Assembly: GCA_014873095.1 (NCBI GenBank)
Contig: CP050848.1
Coordinates: 3,965,850-4,029,849 of the forward strand
DNA from: Planctomycetales bacterium ZRK34
GTDB taxonomy: Bacteria > Planctomycetota > Phycisphaerae > Phycisphaerales > Zrk34
Length of the DNA: 64,000 nt
Reading direction: 5' to 3'
A program made the position numbers and the translations under genes. Below are positions 1 through 8,691 of the stretch, one piece after another. The number at the start of each line of letters is the position of its first letter. The stretch's first letter is position 1. The notes beneath the pieces were generated by a model. That model worked only from the letters and a program-made list of their open reading frames with translations. It made no database searches and was not told where the DNA came from.

Positions 1-1859
1 CCGTGCTGGGTGCCCATGTGCAGGGCTTCATCCCACGAACGACGTGCCGCGTGCAGCAGGTCGGCGCTGTTGTCCAGACCCGCGTAGGGGGTTTCGACGT
101 GGCCTTCCATCAGTTCGCCGTCGATCGGGACGGGCGAGATTTCCAGGCCTTCGTAGAAGCCGAGCTCGTGCTCGTTGCCCTGCTCGCGTTCGCGCGAGAC
201 CGAGTAAGCGGCGCGGCGATGATTGCGGATCACGCGGAGCATGTGCTCCTTGTTTTTGAAGTACCCGGCGAAGGGGCCGAGCTTCTGGGCGAGTTCGGCG
301 CTGGCCGCGTAGCTGCGACCGGTCAGAATTGCCGCCAGCGTGCCGCCGAGGGCGCGACCGAGGTCGCTGTTGTACGGCACGCCGGCCTGCATCAGCATCG
401 CGCCGAGGTTGGCGTAGCCCAGGCCCAGCGTGCGGTACTCGTAGCTGAGGCGGGCGATTTCCTTGGAAGGATACTGAGCCATCAGCACGCTGATTTCCAG
501 CACCACCGTCCACAGGCGGATCGCATGCTCGTAGCCTTCGATGTCGAAGCTGCGGGTCTCGCGGTCGTAGAGCTTCAGCAGGTTGATCGAGGCGAGGTTG
601 CAGGCGGTGTTGTCCAGGAACATGTACTCGCTGCAGGGGTTCGACGCATTGATGCGGCCGGAGCCGGGGCAGGTGTGCCACTCGTTGATCGTCGAATCGA
701 ACTGCACGCCCGGGTCGGCGCAACGCCACGCCGCGTAGCCGACCTGGTCCCACAGGTCGCGGGCGCGGACCGTGCTGGCCAGCGAGTCGTTGGTGCGGTG
801 GCGCAGTTCCCAGTCGCCGTTTTCATCCAGCGTGTGGAAGAAGCTGTTGGGGATGCGGACGGAGTTGTTCGAGTTCTGACCGCTGACGGTCTGGTAGCTT
901 TCGCCGTTGAAGTCGTAGTCGAGCTTGAGCCCGAGACGCTCGGCGGTTTCACGTTGCTCGGCCGAAAGATTCTTCATGCCTTCGACCATCGCCGCGACTT
1001 TGAGCTCCTCGCGGACCTTCCAGTTCACAAACGACTCGATGTCCGGGTGGTCCAGGTCGAGGCAGACCATCTTCGCGGCTCGGCGGGTCGTGCCACCGGA
1101 CTTGATCGCCCCGGCGGCACGATCGCCGATCCGCAAAAAGCTCATGAGACCGGACGATCGCCCTCCACCCGAGAGCGGCTCGTTTTCAGCTCGGAGCTCA
1201 CTGAAATTGGTACCGGTCCCAGAGCCGTATTTGAACAAACGCGCTTCGCGGACCCACAGGTCCATGATGCCGCCTTCGTTGACCAGATCATCGCCGACGG
1301 ACTGGATGAAACACGCGTGCGGCTGCGGGTGCGTGTAAGCATCCTCGCTGCGGCGGGTCTCGCCGGTGGTCGGGTCGGTGTAGTAGTGGCCTTGCGCCGG
1401 ACCGTTGATCCCGTAGGCCCAGTTCAGTCCGGTGTTGAACCACTGCGGGCTGTTCGGCGCGGCCATCTGCGTCAGCAGCATCCACGACAGATCATCGTAA
1501 AACGCCTGCGCATCGTCGGCGGTGCTGAAGTAGCCGTGTTGCTCGCCCCAGTGGCGCCAGCACCCGCAAAGGCGATGCACCACCTGCTTGACGCTGTGCT
1601 CGGGGCCGGTGACGACCTCGCCTTTTTCATCGCGGATGAAGTTGCCGTCGGCGTCCGTCTGAGGCACGCCCGCCTTGCGGAAATACTTGCTGACCATGAT
1701 GTCGGTGGCGAGCTGACTCCAGCCCTTGGGCACCTCGACATCATTCATCTCAAAGACCACAGACCCGTCCGGATTCACGATGCGACTGGACCGTGTCGTC
1801 CATTCCACCTGATCAAAAACGCTCTTGCCTGCTTCCGTGAACCGTCGGTTGATTTTCAT
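1..1859 (-). CDS. nrdJ: Vitamin B12-dependent (class II) ribonucleoside-diphosphate reductase, N-terminal part, cut by window edge
   Basis: Reduces ribonucleotides to deoxyribonucleotides using adenosylcobalamin, in the cytoplasm. The minus strand reads open from an ATG at 1859 to the window edge, giving 619 residues; the C-terminus lies outside. The start is supported by AAGGTG about 5 bases upstream. Seen in the translation: an early Cys in HACFIQSVGDDL, a Gly/Ser-rich GSGTGTNFSELRAENEPLSGG segment, and NPCSEY near residue 407, where the NPC-x-E cysteine matches the thiyl-radical cysteine of class II enzymes. The dCTP deaminase gene two loci upstream on the same strand serves the same dNTP supply. 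No cobalamin riboswitch could be recognised in the 150-base leader. Confidence 0.93.
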   Translation of the reverse strand, partial: MKINRRFTEAGKSVFDQVEWTTRSSRIVNPDGSVVFEMNDVEVPKGWSQLATDIMVSKYFRKAGVPQTDADGNFIRDEKGEVVTGPEHSVKQVVHRLCGCWRHWGEQHGYFSTADDAQAFYDDLSWMLLTQMAAPNSPQWFNTGLNWAYGINGPAQGHYYTDPTTGETRRSEDAYTHPQPHACFIQSVGDDLVNEGGIMDLWVREARLFKYGSGTGTNFSELRAENEPLSGGGRSSGLMSFLRIGDRAAGAIKSGGTTRRAAKMVCLDLDHPDIESFVNWKVREELKVAAMVEGMKNLSAEQRETAERLGLKLDYDFNGESYQTVSGQNSNNSVRIPNSFFHTLDENGDWELRHRTNDSLASTVRARDLWDQVGYAAWRCADPGVQFDSTINEWHTCPGSGRINASNPCSEYMFLDNTACNLASINLLKLYDRETRSFDIEGYEHAIRLWTVVLEISVLMAQYPSKEIARLSYEYRTLGLGYANLGAMLMQAGVPYNSDLGRALGGTLAAILTGRSYAASAELAQKLGPFAGYFKNKEHMLRVIRNHRRAAYSVSREREQGNEHELGFYEGLEISPVPIDGELMEGHVETPYAGLDNSADLLHAARRSWDEALHMGTQH

Positions 1860-1894
1860 AACACACCTTGATGATCGAAAACTTTTATGATCTT

Positions 1895-1928
1895 CCCGCC
1901 GGGCGTCCGTACCCGTCGGGGTTTTTAT
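1895..1928 (+). other. GC-rich hairpin with T-run in the nrdJ leader
   Basis: CCCGCCGGGCG and CCCGTCGGGG pair around a short loop, then TTTTTATT follows on the plus strand. It has the shape of an intrinsic terminator pointing right, but no plus-strand gene precedes it; it sits 36-69 bases upstream of nrdJ. It could stop antisense transcription or fold in the nrdJ leader. Confidence 0.35.
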
Positions 1929-2009
1929 TCCTGTCACAAGCCGCACACGCGGCCCCATGGCTTTCCGTTCAGCGCCGCCGCTCGCGGCGGGCTTCTCTTA
2001 CACCCACCA

Positions 2010-2375
2010 TCACCCCTGTTTGCTCGCCGCGATGATGCTCGTGTTCTCACCGATCTTGAACAGCACCACGATCAGCTCCATCCCCACCCGAGCGAAAATC
2101 ACGTTCACAAACGCCCACAGCGTCGCCACGATGATTCCCACCAGGCCGCCGCCGACCCCGCCCTGGGCAAAGCCCGCGAAGATCACACCCAGCCAGCCCA
2201 GCACGATCAGCACCAGCAGCAGGATGTACAGCACCTTGACGACCCGGATCGCCACAAACTTCGAAAACGAAAAATCCAGCAGCCCCCCGAACACGCCGAC
2301 ATCCTTGAGCACATCAGCCGCGTCGTTGATCGACTGATTCACATCCACGTTGTCGTTGTTTTGGTTGTCTTCCAT
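2010..2375 (-). CDS. DUF4282 family small membrane protein
   Basis: Predicted inner-membrane protein of 121 residues, function unknown. After a hydrophilic Asn/Asp-rich N-terminus (starting MEDNQNNDN) come two long hydrophobic segments, around VAIRVVKVLYILLLVLIVLG and GLVGIIVATLWAFVNVIFA, then a conserved-looking RVGMELIVVLFKIGENT end. The pattern FSKFVAIRVVKVLY plus ARVGMELIVVLFKI is what I associate with DUF4282. I chose the internal ATG at 2375; an upstream in-frame start at 2435 would add 20 residues running into the dcd-side hairpins. AAGGA lies 16 bases upstream, further than ideal. It lies between nrdJ and dcd on the same strand, separated from dcd by two hairpins. Confidence 0.8.
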   Translation of the reverse strand: MEDNQNNDNVDVNQSINDAADVLKDVGVFGGLLDFSFSKFVAIRVVKVLYILLLVLIVLGWLGVIFAGFAQGGVGGGLVGIIVATLWAFVNVIFARVGMELIVVLFKIGENTSIIAASKQG

Positions 2376-2413
2376 GATGCACCCGACTTTCCTTGAAGAC
2401 GCGCAGAACACTT

Positions 2414-2460
2414 CCGCGGCAACGTGCCGCGGCAATATCGCCGACCCTTCCGGGGGTCGG
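2414..2460 (-). repeat. Two adjacent hairpins between dcd and the DUF4282 gene
   Basis: CCGCGGCA-ACG-TGCCGCGG is a perfect 8-bp stem, and CCGACCC-TTCC-GGGGGTCGG is a second stem. The second resembles the CCGACCCC/GGGGTCGG hairpin at 53098, so it is probably a dispersed palindrome that may also attenuate transcription after dcd. Confidence 0.5.
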
Positions 2461-2466
2461 GGTCGG

Positions 2467-3039
2467 TCAGTCGACTTTTGGTAACGTCAGCCCCGGCTGG
2501 TCCTGGTATTTGCCGGACTTGTCCGCGTAGGAGACCGCACATTCGCGGTCGCCTTTAAGGAACAACATCTGGGCGATCCCTTCGCCCGCGTAGATCTTCG
2601 CCGGCAGGGGGGTCGTGTTGCTGATTTCGATCGTGACCTTGCCGCGCCACTCGGGCTCCAGTGGCGTCACGTTGACGATGATCCCGCAGCGGGCGTATGT
2701 GCTCTTGCCGACACACACGATCAGCACATCGCGCGGCACGCTGAACACTTCCACCGTCTCGCACAGCGCGAAGCTGTTGGGCGGAATGATCACGTGGTCG
2801 CGGCCGGTGATTTCGGTGTCGACGGTGACGAACATGTCCTCGCCGAAGTTCTTCGGGTCCACGATCGCCTGCCCGCCGGTGGGGTGGGCATTGGTGAAGA
2901 TCTTGAAGACGGTGCCGACGCGGACGTCGTAGCCGTAGCTGGACACCCCGTAGCTGACCTTGCCCGGCCGCTTGGTGTTGTCCTCGAACGGCTCAATCGA
3001 GACCAGTTCGCGAATTTGCGTATCACACAAAATGCCCAT
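2467..3039 (-). CDS. dcd: dCTP deaminase
   Basis: Deaminates dCTP to dUTP (or dUMP in bifunctional members), feeding dTTP synthesis in the cytoplasm. The 190-residue product is of normal length for the family. The translation carries the family segment [20 protein letters not shown] followed by [11 protein letters not shown] and the [13 protein letters not shown] end, and an N-terminal [12 protein letters not shown]. The start at 3039 is chosen over one 11 codons upstream because AGGGG sits about 10 bases before it and the family begins here. The role pairs naturally with the nearby ribonucleotide reductase. I cannot tell monofunctional from bifunctional enzyme by eye. Confidence 0.93.
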   Translation of the reverse strand: MGILCDTQIRELVSIEPFEDNTKRPGKVSYGVSSYGYDVRVGTVFKIFTNAHPTGGQAIVDPKNFGEDMFVTVDTEITGRDHVIIPPNSFALCETVEVFSVPRDVLIVCVGKSTYARCGIIVNVTPLEPEWRGKVTIEISNTTPLPAKIYAGEGIAQMLFLKGDRECAVSYADKSGKYQDQPGLTLPKVD

Positions 3040-3424
3040 GTCGGCTTGCCCCTGTCGCAAGTAATTCCACAACCACCGCGCACCCGTTGCTGACGGAGTC
3101 CAATCAGGATGGCTGTCTCTACCGTTGGGCGGCCTTCAAAACGTGGCCCACCAAGGCCTCAGTTCGTCCAACAGCGAGAAGCATCTTATCACTATATCTT
3201 GCGGTTGCAATCCGTTTCTTCACAAAATATGGTGTGTTAAGATGTCGTAAAGAGCATAAGTCGGCCTCGAATATTCACTTAGCTTGTGTAAAACTTTTTA
3301 CCGGGGGGTCGGACGAGCCCCTCATGTGGTGTTTATCAGACATGTGCCGTCATGTTTTCCACAAGATGTGGGACTAACCTGTCGCAAACGAGGGCCCACA
3401 TATTGTGCTACACTGACGGTTTTC

Positions 3425-3534
3425 AGCACGAAGACACGAAGGCTCGAAGACACAAAGATGTCAAAAGGGGCGAAAAAGTCATGAGTTAAATGCACTGTTT
3501 GCTTGGTGTCTTCGCGACTTAGTGTCTTTGTGCT
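3425..3534. repeat. Dispersed inverted repeat, purine-rich GAAGACAC type
   Basis: Left arm AGCACGAAGACACGAAGG with a second GAAGACAC unit; the right arm is the reverse complement of AGCACAAAGACACTAAG with GAAGACACC. Each arm is about 33 bases and is itself made of short A/G-rich repeats, the same architecture as the ACCNCAGAG elements at 21397, 40152, 41041 and 42722. Confidence 0.75.
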
Positions 3535-3539
3535 ACGGT
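3531..3539 (+). promoter_or_regulatory. Extended -10 element of pcrA
   Basis: TGC-TACGGT ends 6 bases before the pcrA ATG at 3546, with no ribosome binding site between. The position implies transcription starting at or near the start codon. The same TGCTACGGT string occurs at 10147-10155. Confidence 0.45.
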
Positions 3540-3545
3540 TTGACA

Positions 3546-5798
3546 ATGAATTCCGATTCCACATCGAAACTTCTGGCTGATCTGACCGAGCCGCAGCGGC
3601 AGGCGGTGACCACGACCGAGGGGCCGGTGCTGGTGCTGGCAGCCGCCGGATCGGGCAAAACCCGTGTGATCACCCGCCGAGCGGCGTTTTTGATCCTCGA
3701 GTGTGGCATCCCGCCCTGGCAGGTGCTGTCGATCACCTTCACCAACAAGGCTGCCGGCGAGATGCGACAGCGCGTCGGGCAGCTCGTCACCGACAAGCAG
3801 GCCCGGGCCCTGTCCGTCGGGACGTTTCACGCGCTGTGCGCCAAGCTGCTGCGCGAGCACTTCGAAGCCGCCGGGGTCAAACGCGATTACGTGATCTTCG
3901 ACGCCGCCGATCAGAAGAACGCCGCCAAGAAGGCCCTCAAAGACCTCGACATCTCCACGCAGCACTTCACGCCCGCGGCCGTGCTGTCGACGATCTCCGG
4001 CGCCAAGAACCAGCTCATCGACGCCGAGACCTACACCGCGCAGGCCGGCGACTTCTACGCCAAGCAGGTCGCGCGGATCTACCGTCGTTACCAGGCGATT
4101 CTCGACGCCAGCGGCGCGCTGGACTTCGACGACCTGCTGATGAAGACCGCCTTCCTGCTCAAGCGCGATGAGCCGACCCGCGAGATGCTGCAGGACAAGT
4201 ATCAGTACGTGCAGATCGACGAGTACCAGGACACCAACCACGCCCAGTTCGTCATCGCTTACACGCTGGCGGCCGGTCACAACAACCTCTGCGTCGTCGG
4301 TGATCCTGATCAGTCGATCTACGGCTGGCGCGGCGCGAACATCCGCAACATCCTCGAATTCGAAACCCACTTCCCCGGCGCCCAGGTCATCGCGCTGGGG
4401 CAGAACTACCGTTCGACCCCCGAGATTCTGCTCGCCGCCGACACGCTGATTCAGCACAACAAGCAGCGCCGCCACAAGCCGCTGTTCACCGAGAATCCCG
4501 CCGGGCACAAGATCGCGATCAAGCAAGCCGGCGACGAAGAACACGAAGCTTCGCTGGTCGTCGACACCCTGCGAGCCCATCACGAAGCCGGCACGCCGTG
4601 GAGCGACATGGCCGTGTTCTACCGCGTCAATGCGCTGTCGCGCGTGATGGAGACCAAGCTGCTGGAATCGTCGATTCCGTATCACGTGGCGCGCGGCACG
4701 GCGTTCTACCAGCGCAAGGAAATCAAGGATGCTGTCGCCTATGTGCGCCTGATCGTGAACCCCGATGACGAGGTGTCGATGCTTCGCGTGATCAACACGC
4801 CGACGCGCGGCATCGGCAACACGACCATCGAACACTTGCAGGCCTTCGCCGCCGCCAACGGCATGACGCTGTGGGGTGCGATCCAGCGGGCGGGCAACGC
4901 CGGCGGTCTCAATGCCCGGGCGGTCAACGCGGTCAATAAGTTCGCGAAGATGATCACCACCTGGCAGAACAAGATCGAAAACATACACGCCGAAACGCTC
5001 GGGTTCGAACCCGGCATGCGTGATGTCATCGAAATGGTTCTGCGCGACAGCGGGCTCGAAAAGTTCTACAAGGCTGAAAAGACCGGCGACGAAGAGAAAC
5101 TCGAAAACCTCTATGAACTGGTCACCGACGCCACACGCTTCGACGATCAATACGAACGCGAGAATGCCACGCTCGGCGATCGGGTGTTCGACTATCTCGA
5201 ACGCATCGCGCTGGTGTCCGATGCCGATGCGGTCGACAACGGGGCGGGCGCGGTCACGCTCATGACGCTTCACGCCGCCAAGGGGCTCGAGTTTCCCGTC
5301 GTGGCGATGATCGGGCTTGAAGAGGGCGTGCTGCCGCACACGCGCGCCGCCGACAGCGAAGATGAACTCGAAGAAGAACGCCGCCTCTGTTTCGTCGGCA
5401 TCACCCGCGCCCAGCAGCATCTGCTGATGACCCATGCGCGCTATCGCACGATCCGCGGACTGCGCGATCGCACCATCCCCAGCCCGTTCATCAAGCAGCT
5501 CGGCGCCGAGGCGGTCGAATACGAAGACCTGTCCGGCTACGCGCCTTCACCGTGGTCGAGCGATGAGGATGACGACGATTTCGACAGCGATCGTCCCGGT
5601 GCATTCAGCGAGGCCGACGACTTCGGCCTGCGCATCGGCGCGGTGGTGCGTCACCCGCAGTTCGGCCTCGGCCGCGTCATGAGTCTGACGCCGAGCAACT
5701 CGCCGACCCGCGCCCGCGTGTACTTCGAGCGCGCCGGGGCCAAAACCCTCGTGCTCGAATACGCCCGCCTCGAACTCGTCGACGTGTCGGACTTCTGA
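3546..5798 (+). CDS. pcrA: ATP-dependent 3'-5' DNA helicase, PcrA/UvrD family
   Basis: Superfamily 1A helicase for nucleotide-excision and replication-linked repair. The 750-residue protein has a Q-motif region LTEPQRQAV, Walker A AAAGSGKT at 32-39, a GTFHALCAKLLR motif Ia/b region, Walker B IDEYQDT near 224, QSIYGWRGAN (motif III), YRSTPEIL (IV), LMTLHAAKGLEFPVV (V) and VGITRA (VI). It ends in a Tudor-like HPQFGLGRVM segment found in PcrA-type proteins, after an acidic linker. The start at 3546 follows a -10-like hexamer by 6 bases and has no ribosome binding site; an in-frame TTG at 3522 lies inside the inverted repeat and is unlikely. No cotranscribed neighbour. Confidence 0.95.
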   Translation: MNSDSTSKLLADLTEPQRQAVTTTEGPVLVLAAAGSGKTRVITRRAAFLILECGIPPWQVLSITFTNKAAGEMRQRVGQLVTDKQARALSVGTFHALCAKLLREHFEAAGVKRDYVIFDAADQKNAAKKALKDLDISTQHFTPAAVLSTISGAKNQLIDAETYTAQAGDFYAKQVARIYRRYQAILDASGALDFDDLLMKTAFLLKRDEPTREMLQDKYQYVQIDEYQDTNHAQFVIAYTLAAGHNNLCVVGDPDQSIYGWRGANIRNILEFETHFPGAQVIALGQNYRSTPEILLAADTLIQHNKQRRHKPLFTENPAGHKIAIKQAGDEEHEASLVVDTLRAHHEAGTPWSDMAVFYRVNALSRVMETKLLESSIPYHVARGTAFYQRKEIKDAVAYVRLIVNPDDEVSMLRVINTPTRGIGNTTIEHLQAFAAANGMTLWGAIQRAGNAGGLNARAVNAVNKFAKMITTWQNKIENIHAETLGFEPGMRDVIEMVLRDSGLEKFYKAEKTGDEEKLENLYELVTDATRFDDQYERENATLGDRVFDYLERIALVSDADAVDNGAGAVTLMTLHAAKGLEFPVVAMIGLEEGVLPHTRAADSEDELEEERRLCFVGITRAQQHLLMTHARYRTIRGLRDRTIPSPFIKQLGAEAVEYEDLSGYAPSPWSSDEDDDDFDSDRPGAFSEADDFGLRIGAVVRHPQFGLGRVMSLTPSNSPTRARVYFERAGAKTLVLEYARLELVDVSDF

Positions 5799-5831
5799 AT
5801 CCGTCGCACCTGTTTGTTTGAATGATGAGCC

Positions 5832-5884
5832 GTGTGAGCAACGCGCAAGTGATGTTCACGTTGTAAGCACCTGATCGCTCACAC
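5832..5884 (+). repeat. Hairpin after pcrA
   Basis: GTGTGAGC and GCTCACAC form perfect 8-base outer arms, enclosing a second stem GTGA-TGT-TCAC. There is no T-run, so termination is possible but not shown. Confidence 0.5.
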
Positions 5885-5993
5885 AAATCGCAGCGCGGCA
5901 ACTCTCACCAGATTCAAAACATCAACGATTAATCCCACAAATATGCGCCGCATGTGTGCGTTGCCCCAAACTGCATCGCAAGTTATGGCGGCC

Positions 5994-6100
5994 GCTAACA
6001 TGGCTCATTCGCATAACATTTAGTGACAACGTGTTAGCGTTGTTAGAATGTTAGCAATCAGTGAAAATTCCTATAGCAAAACGTTAACGATCCGCTAACA
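5994..6100. promoter_or_regulatory. Cluster of five TGTTAGC/GCTAACA repeats
   Basis: GCTAACA at 5994, TGTTAGC at 6032, TGTTAGA at 6041, TGTTAGC at 6049 and GCTAACA at 6094, with GTTAAC at 6083. The outer copies are inverted relative to the three central direct copies. The cluster ends 75 bases before the small membrane gene at 6176. It may be operators for a regulator, or a binding array of another kind. The surroundings are clearly more AT-rich than flanking genes. Confidence 0.55.
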
Positions 6101-6175
6101 TATCTACCGATGGACGCAGAAGACCGGTCGCAGGTGGCGGCTGGCATCAAGGCCCGTTCATCGCAGGAGCAAGCC

Positions 6176-6280
6176 ATGTCTGACAATTTCAAAGATCAGG
6201 TTCAGTGGGCCGCTTGGGGCATTCTGATGGTGGGCTTCATCGTGTACGCCATCGGCACCGCGGTACAGAACGTGCTGTAA
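6176..6280 (+). CDS. 34-residue single-span membrane peptide
   Basis: Function unknown. The ATG at 6176 has a strong AGGAG 5 bases upstream and the frame closes at 6280, directly before a well-formed terminator, so this short gene is supported by flanking signals. The product has a charged N-terminus (MSDNFKDQVQ) and one hydrophobic span, WAAWGILMVGFIVYAIGTAV, followed by QNVL. It stands alone between a helicase and a convergent gene, downstream of the TGTTAGC repeat cluster that may control it. Small membrane proteins of this kind often modulate a larger membrane partner, but no partner is visible here. Confidence 0.7.
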   Translation: MSDNFKDQVQWAAWGILMVGFIVYAIGTAVQNVL

Positions 6281-6303
6281 CGCCTCAGCAACAATCAACA
6301 CAG

Positions 6304-6367
6304 AACAGCGGTCGCGAGCCGGCAGCAACGTCATCACACGTTTGCCGACTCGCGGCCGTTGTTTTTT
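6304..6367 (+). terminator. Rho-independent terminator of the small membrane gene
   Basis: Two 21-base arms (6304-6324 and 6343-6363) pair with only G-U or single mismatches, and a TTGTTTTTT run ends at 6367. Located 23 bases after the stop codon. Confidence 0.85.
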
Positions 6368-6391
6368 CAGCATTATGAAGTGTCGTGGGTT

Positions 6392-6988
6392 TTACTTGCG
6401 GCGGCGACCAAGCAGGCCGGCAAAGCTCAACATCGATAACACCGCGGCGGGCTCGGGCACTGATGAAGCGAAACCGACCGTGGCCGAAAGGCGATTCGAC
6501 TGATCGGTGGAAATGCCCAGCGAGGTGTGGGTCTGCAGGTCGCCGTCAATCAGCGAACTGAGTGTGGCGGCGGAGCCTTCGGCGCCGACCACGTTGTAGT
6601 CGGTGACGACGCTGGCGTATTCGCGGGTTCCGTTGCCGTAAACGAGTTCGACCTCGGCGATGTTGAAACCGCCGCCGGGCCCGGGGTACAGCGCTTCGAT
6701 GGTCAGATACATGCCATCGGGATTCAGCGTGCCGTTGGCATCGGAATAAAACACATCGTAAGACTCGGTCGGCGTGCCGAAAAAGTCACGGTTGGCCGCG
6801 TCGAGCGTCACGAATCGCGTGATCAGGCGGTCGTCATTCGGGTCGAAGCTTCTGGCGCTCGGCGCGGACCCGCCGGTGCGTTCATAGAAGATCACAGCGT
6901 TCAGGCCGTCCAGCGAACGGATCGGCACCGCCGCGGCAAGACCGGGCGTCAACACCAGAGCCAACAGAAAAAGCAGGCGATTGATCAT
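6392..6988 (-). CDS. PEP-CTERM sorting-domain surface protein
   Basis: Exported protein of 198 residues. An N-terminal signal peptide (MINRLLFLLALVLTPGLAAA) precedes a beta-rich domain that begins VPIRSLDGLNAVIFYER, and the C-terminus is a PEP-CTERM signal: VPEPAAVL, a hydrophobic stretch, then GRRRK. PEP-CTERM proteins are processed by an exosortase, which is not in this window. GGGGA lies 8 bases before the chosen ATG at 6988; a start 9 codons upstream lacks this. The central domain is not assigned to a family. It may act on or at the cell surface alongside the neighbouring sulfatase. Confidence 0.85.
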   Translation of the reverse strand: MINRLLFLLALVLTPGLAAAVPIRSLDGLNAVIFYERTGGSAPSARSFDPNDDRLITRFVTLDAANRDFFGTPTESYDVFYSDANGTLNPDGMYLTIEALYPGPGGGFNIAEVELVYGNGTREYASVVTDYNVVGAEGSAATLSSLIDGDLQTHTSLGISTDQSNRLSATVGFASSVPEPAAVLSMLSFAGLLGRRRK

Positions 6989-7123
6989 GTTTCTGTCCCC
7001 AATTAAGACCAACACATCTTAAAAGATGGGCCGCCGCCGAGCAAGAAATTTCACGGCAATCGGTGTTAAAACCGCGCCAATGGTGCGTACTTTCGCGAAC
7101 GGAATGGCTTTTCAAGGCCGCGG

Positions 7124-8611
7124 TCAGCGGATCTTTTCATCAGGCAGTTCGGTGCCGATGCCGGTGTAGACGGGCATTTTGCGGGAGTTGTTGACCTGGT
7201 CCATCAGGCGGTCGAGTTCGACATGCAGTCGCTTGCAGACTTGGGCGTAGCGCGGGTCTTGTGCGAGGTTGCGCGTTTCGTTGGGGTCTGAGCGGATGTC
7301 GAATAGCTCGGGGGCAATGCGGTCAGGCCCGCCATCGCCGTGGGGATAGCGGATGTATTTCCAGCGGTCGGTGCGGACGCCGCGCACGTTGGGCGTGTAG
7401 GGAAACTGCTTTTCAAAGTCGCATTCGTAGTACCAGCTTTTACGCCAGTCGGGATCGCCGGTCGTCACGAGTTTGACCCAGCTTCGGCCGTGCGTGTGTT
7501 GGAGCGGTTGGGCGCCGCAGAGTTCGAGAATCGACGGGGCGAAGTCGACGTGCAGCACCTGTTCGTCGATTGTTCTGGGTTGGTTCGGCGGCGTCAGCCC
7601 GGGGTAGCGCACGACCAGCGGCACGCGGATCGACGCTTCGTGCATGGTGCGCTTGTCGACCATGCCGTGTTCGCCTTCGAGCAGACCGTTGTCGGTGGTG
7701 AAGATCACGAGTGTGTTTTCGAGCAGGCCCTGGTTTTCGAGGTATTCATACACCCGGCCGACCGAATCGTCGACGCTCATGATGGTGCCGCGGTAGGCCC
7801 GGACCATGTTCTGGAATGCGAGCACGCCGGCGGCGGAGGTGTCGGGAAAGTCCTTGCGCCAGTCGAAGATCGGCCCGTAAATGCCGTGCCACGTGGTCAG
7901 ACGCTCGGCGTACCACTGGGGGTTGTCTTCAAGGTGGTAGGCGGTGTGCGGGTAGTTGATGGCGACATCGTCGAAGGCGTGTTCGTACTTCTTTTCGGGA
8001 ATGTAGAACGAGTGCGGGGCCTTGTGGCCGAGGATGAGCGCGAAGGGTTTGGACTTATCGCGCTGCTCGAGCCAGTTCAAAGCCATGTCGGTGACGACGG
8101 TGGTGTAGTAGCCTTTGACGACTTTGCGCTCGCCGCCGTTGAATCGGAAGGTGGTGTCCCAGTATTGACCCTGGCCTTTGTGGGTGACGAAGTAGTCGAA
8201 TCCGGGGCGCTTGTCGTCGTTGTCTTCACCCATGTGGTACTTGCCGATATAGGCGGTGGTGTACCCGGCCTTCTGAAGCTGGCGCGGGAACGTCGGCATG
8301 TCGTCGGGGTATTCGGTGAAGTTGTTGGAGACCCCGTGCTCGTGGGCGTAAAGACCGGAGAGGATCGACGCTCGGCTCGGCGAACACAGCGACGTCGTGC
8401 AGAATGCATTGCGGAAGTACACGCCTTCGCGCCCGAGGCGGTCGATGTTCGGCGTGTTCATCACCGAATCATTCGCCAGGCCCAGGCAGTTCCACCGCTG
8501 ATCGTCGGTGAGGATGAACACGACATTCGGATGCGGCCCCGCGGCCAGACAAAGCTTCGCGGCCAGCAGCACACACACGCCCAGCAGAAGGTGGTATTTC
8601 ATGGCGACCAT
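7124..8611 (-). CDS. Secreted sulfatase (type I, formylglycine-dependent)
   Basis: Hydrolyses sulfate esters, probably on a polysaccharide, outside the cytoplasm. The 495-residue protein has a signal peptide, then the metal-binding [11 protein letters not shown], and the modification site CSPSR at 76-80 within [12 protein letters not shown], whose Cys is expected to be oxidised to formylglycine. Further conserved parts are [15 protein letters not shown], and [19 protein letters not shown] 6 bases before 8611 favours this start over the ATG three codons later. It is divergent from the SGNH hydrolase, sharing an 80-base promoter region. Substrate cannot be deduced from the sequence; the anaerobic or aerobic maturase is not in this window. 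Confidence 0.94.
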   Translation of the reverse strand: MVAMKYHLLLGVCVLLAAKLCLAAGPHPNVVFILTDDQRWNCLGLANDSVMNTPNIDRLGREGVYFRNAFCTTSLCSPSRASILSGLYAHEHGVSNNFTEYPDDMPTFPRQLQKAGYTTAYIGKYHMGEDNDDKRPGFDYFVTHKGQGQYWDTTFRFNGGERKVVKGYYTTVVTDMALNWLEQRDKSKPFALILGHKAPHSFYIPEKKYEHAFDDVAINYPHTAYHLEDNPQWYAERLTTWHGIYGPIFDWRKDFPDTSAAGVLAFQNMVRAYRGTIMSVDDSVGRVYEYLENQGLLENTLVIFTTDNGLLEGEHGMVDKRTMHEASIRVPLVVRYPGLTPPNQPRTIDEQVLHVDFAPSILELCGAQPLQHTHGRSWVKLVTTGDPDWRKSWYYECDFEKQFPYTPNVRGVRTDRWKYIRYPHGDGGPDRIAPELFDIRSDPNETRNLAQDPRYAQVCKRLHVELDRLMDQVNNSRKMPVYTGIGTELPDEKIR

Positions 8612-8648
8612 GTTAAACCCACCGGAGGCGACTTGTCCATGCGAAGGC

Positions 8649-8657
8649 TGTTACAAT
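8649..8657 (+). promoter_or_regulatory. Extended -10 of the SGNH hydrolase gene
   Basis: TG-T-TACAAT, 34 bases before the chosen ATG; this spacing leaves room for the AGGAG ribosome binding site at 8681-8685. No clear -35. Confidence 0.45.
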
Positions 8658-8691
8658 GCCCCATGACCCGCCGCTTTTGCAGGAGTTCGCG

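Larger units (their letters stand above)
3040..3545. other. Divergent intergenic region between dcd and pcrA
   Basis: About 500 bases without a convincing gene. The left half should hold the dcd promoter; an AT-rich patch at 3186-3212 is the best candidate. A TGCTACACT at 3410-3418 has the form of an extended -10. The right quarter is an inverted repeat (3425-3534) and the pcrA promoter. Open frames here lack family signals and read through the repeat. Confidence 0.6.

Noticed and set aside
3..1871. Long open frame on the plus strand over nrdJ (622 residues)
   Set aside because: Mirror of the nrdJ gene on the minus strand; the minus translation has NPCSEY and other reductase motifs, while the plus one is low-complexity Val/Ala/Arg without family signals.
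1860..2009. Cobalamin riboswitch upstream of nrdJ
   Set aside because: A class II reductase makes this plausible, but neither the GCCACTG-type box nor the usual stem pattern was found; only a terminator-like hairpin is seen.
4990..5020. tRNA-like GGGTTCGAACCC sequence inside pcrA
   Set aside because: It is coding sequence in frame; no cloverleaf could be drawn.
3519..5435. Long open frame on the minus strand over pcrA (638 residues)
   Set aside because: Shadow of the helicase gene; no domain recognisable and the plus strand has all helicase motifs in order.
5994..6100. Plasmid-type or phage replication origin at the TGTTAGC repeats
   Set aside because: No initiator gene, no DnaA boxes seen, and the neighbourhood is chromosomal housekeeping; kept as possible operators only.
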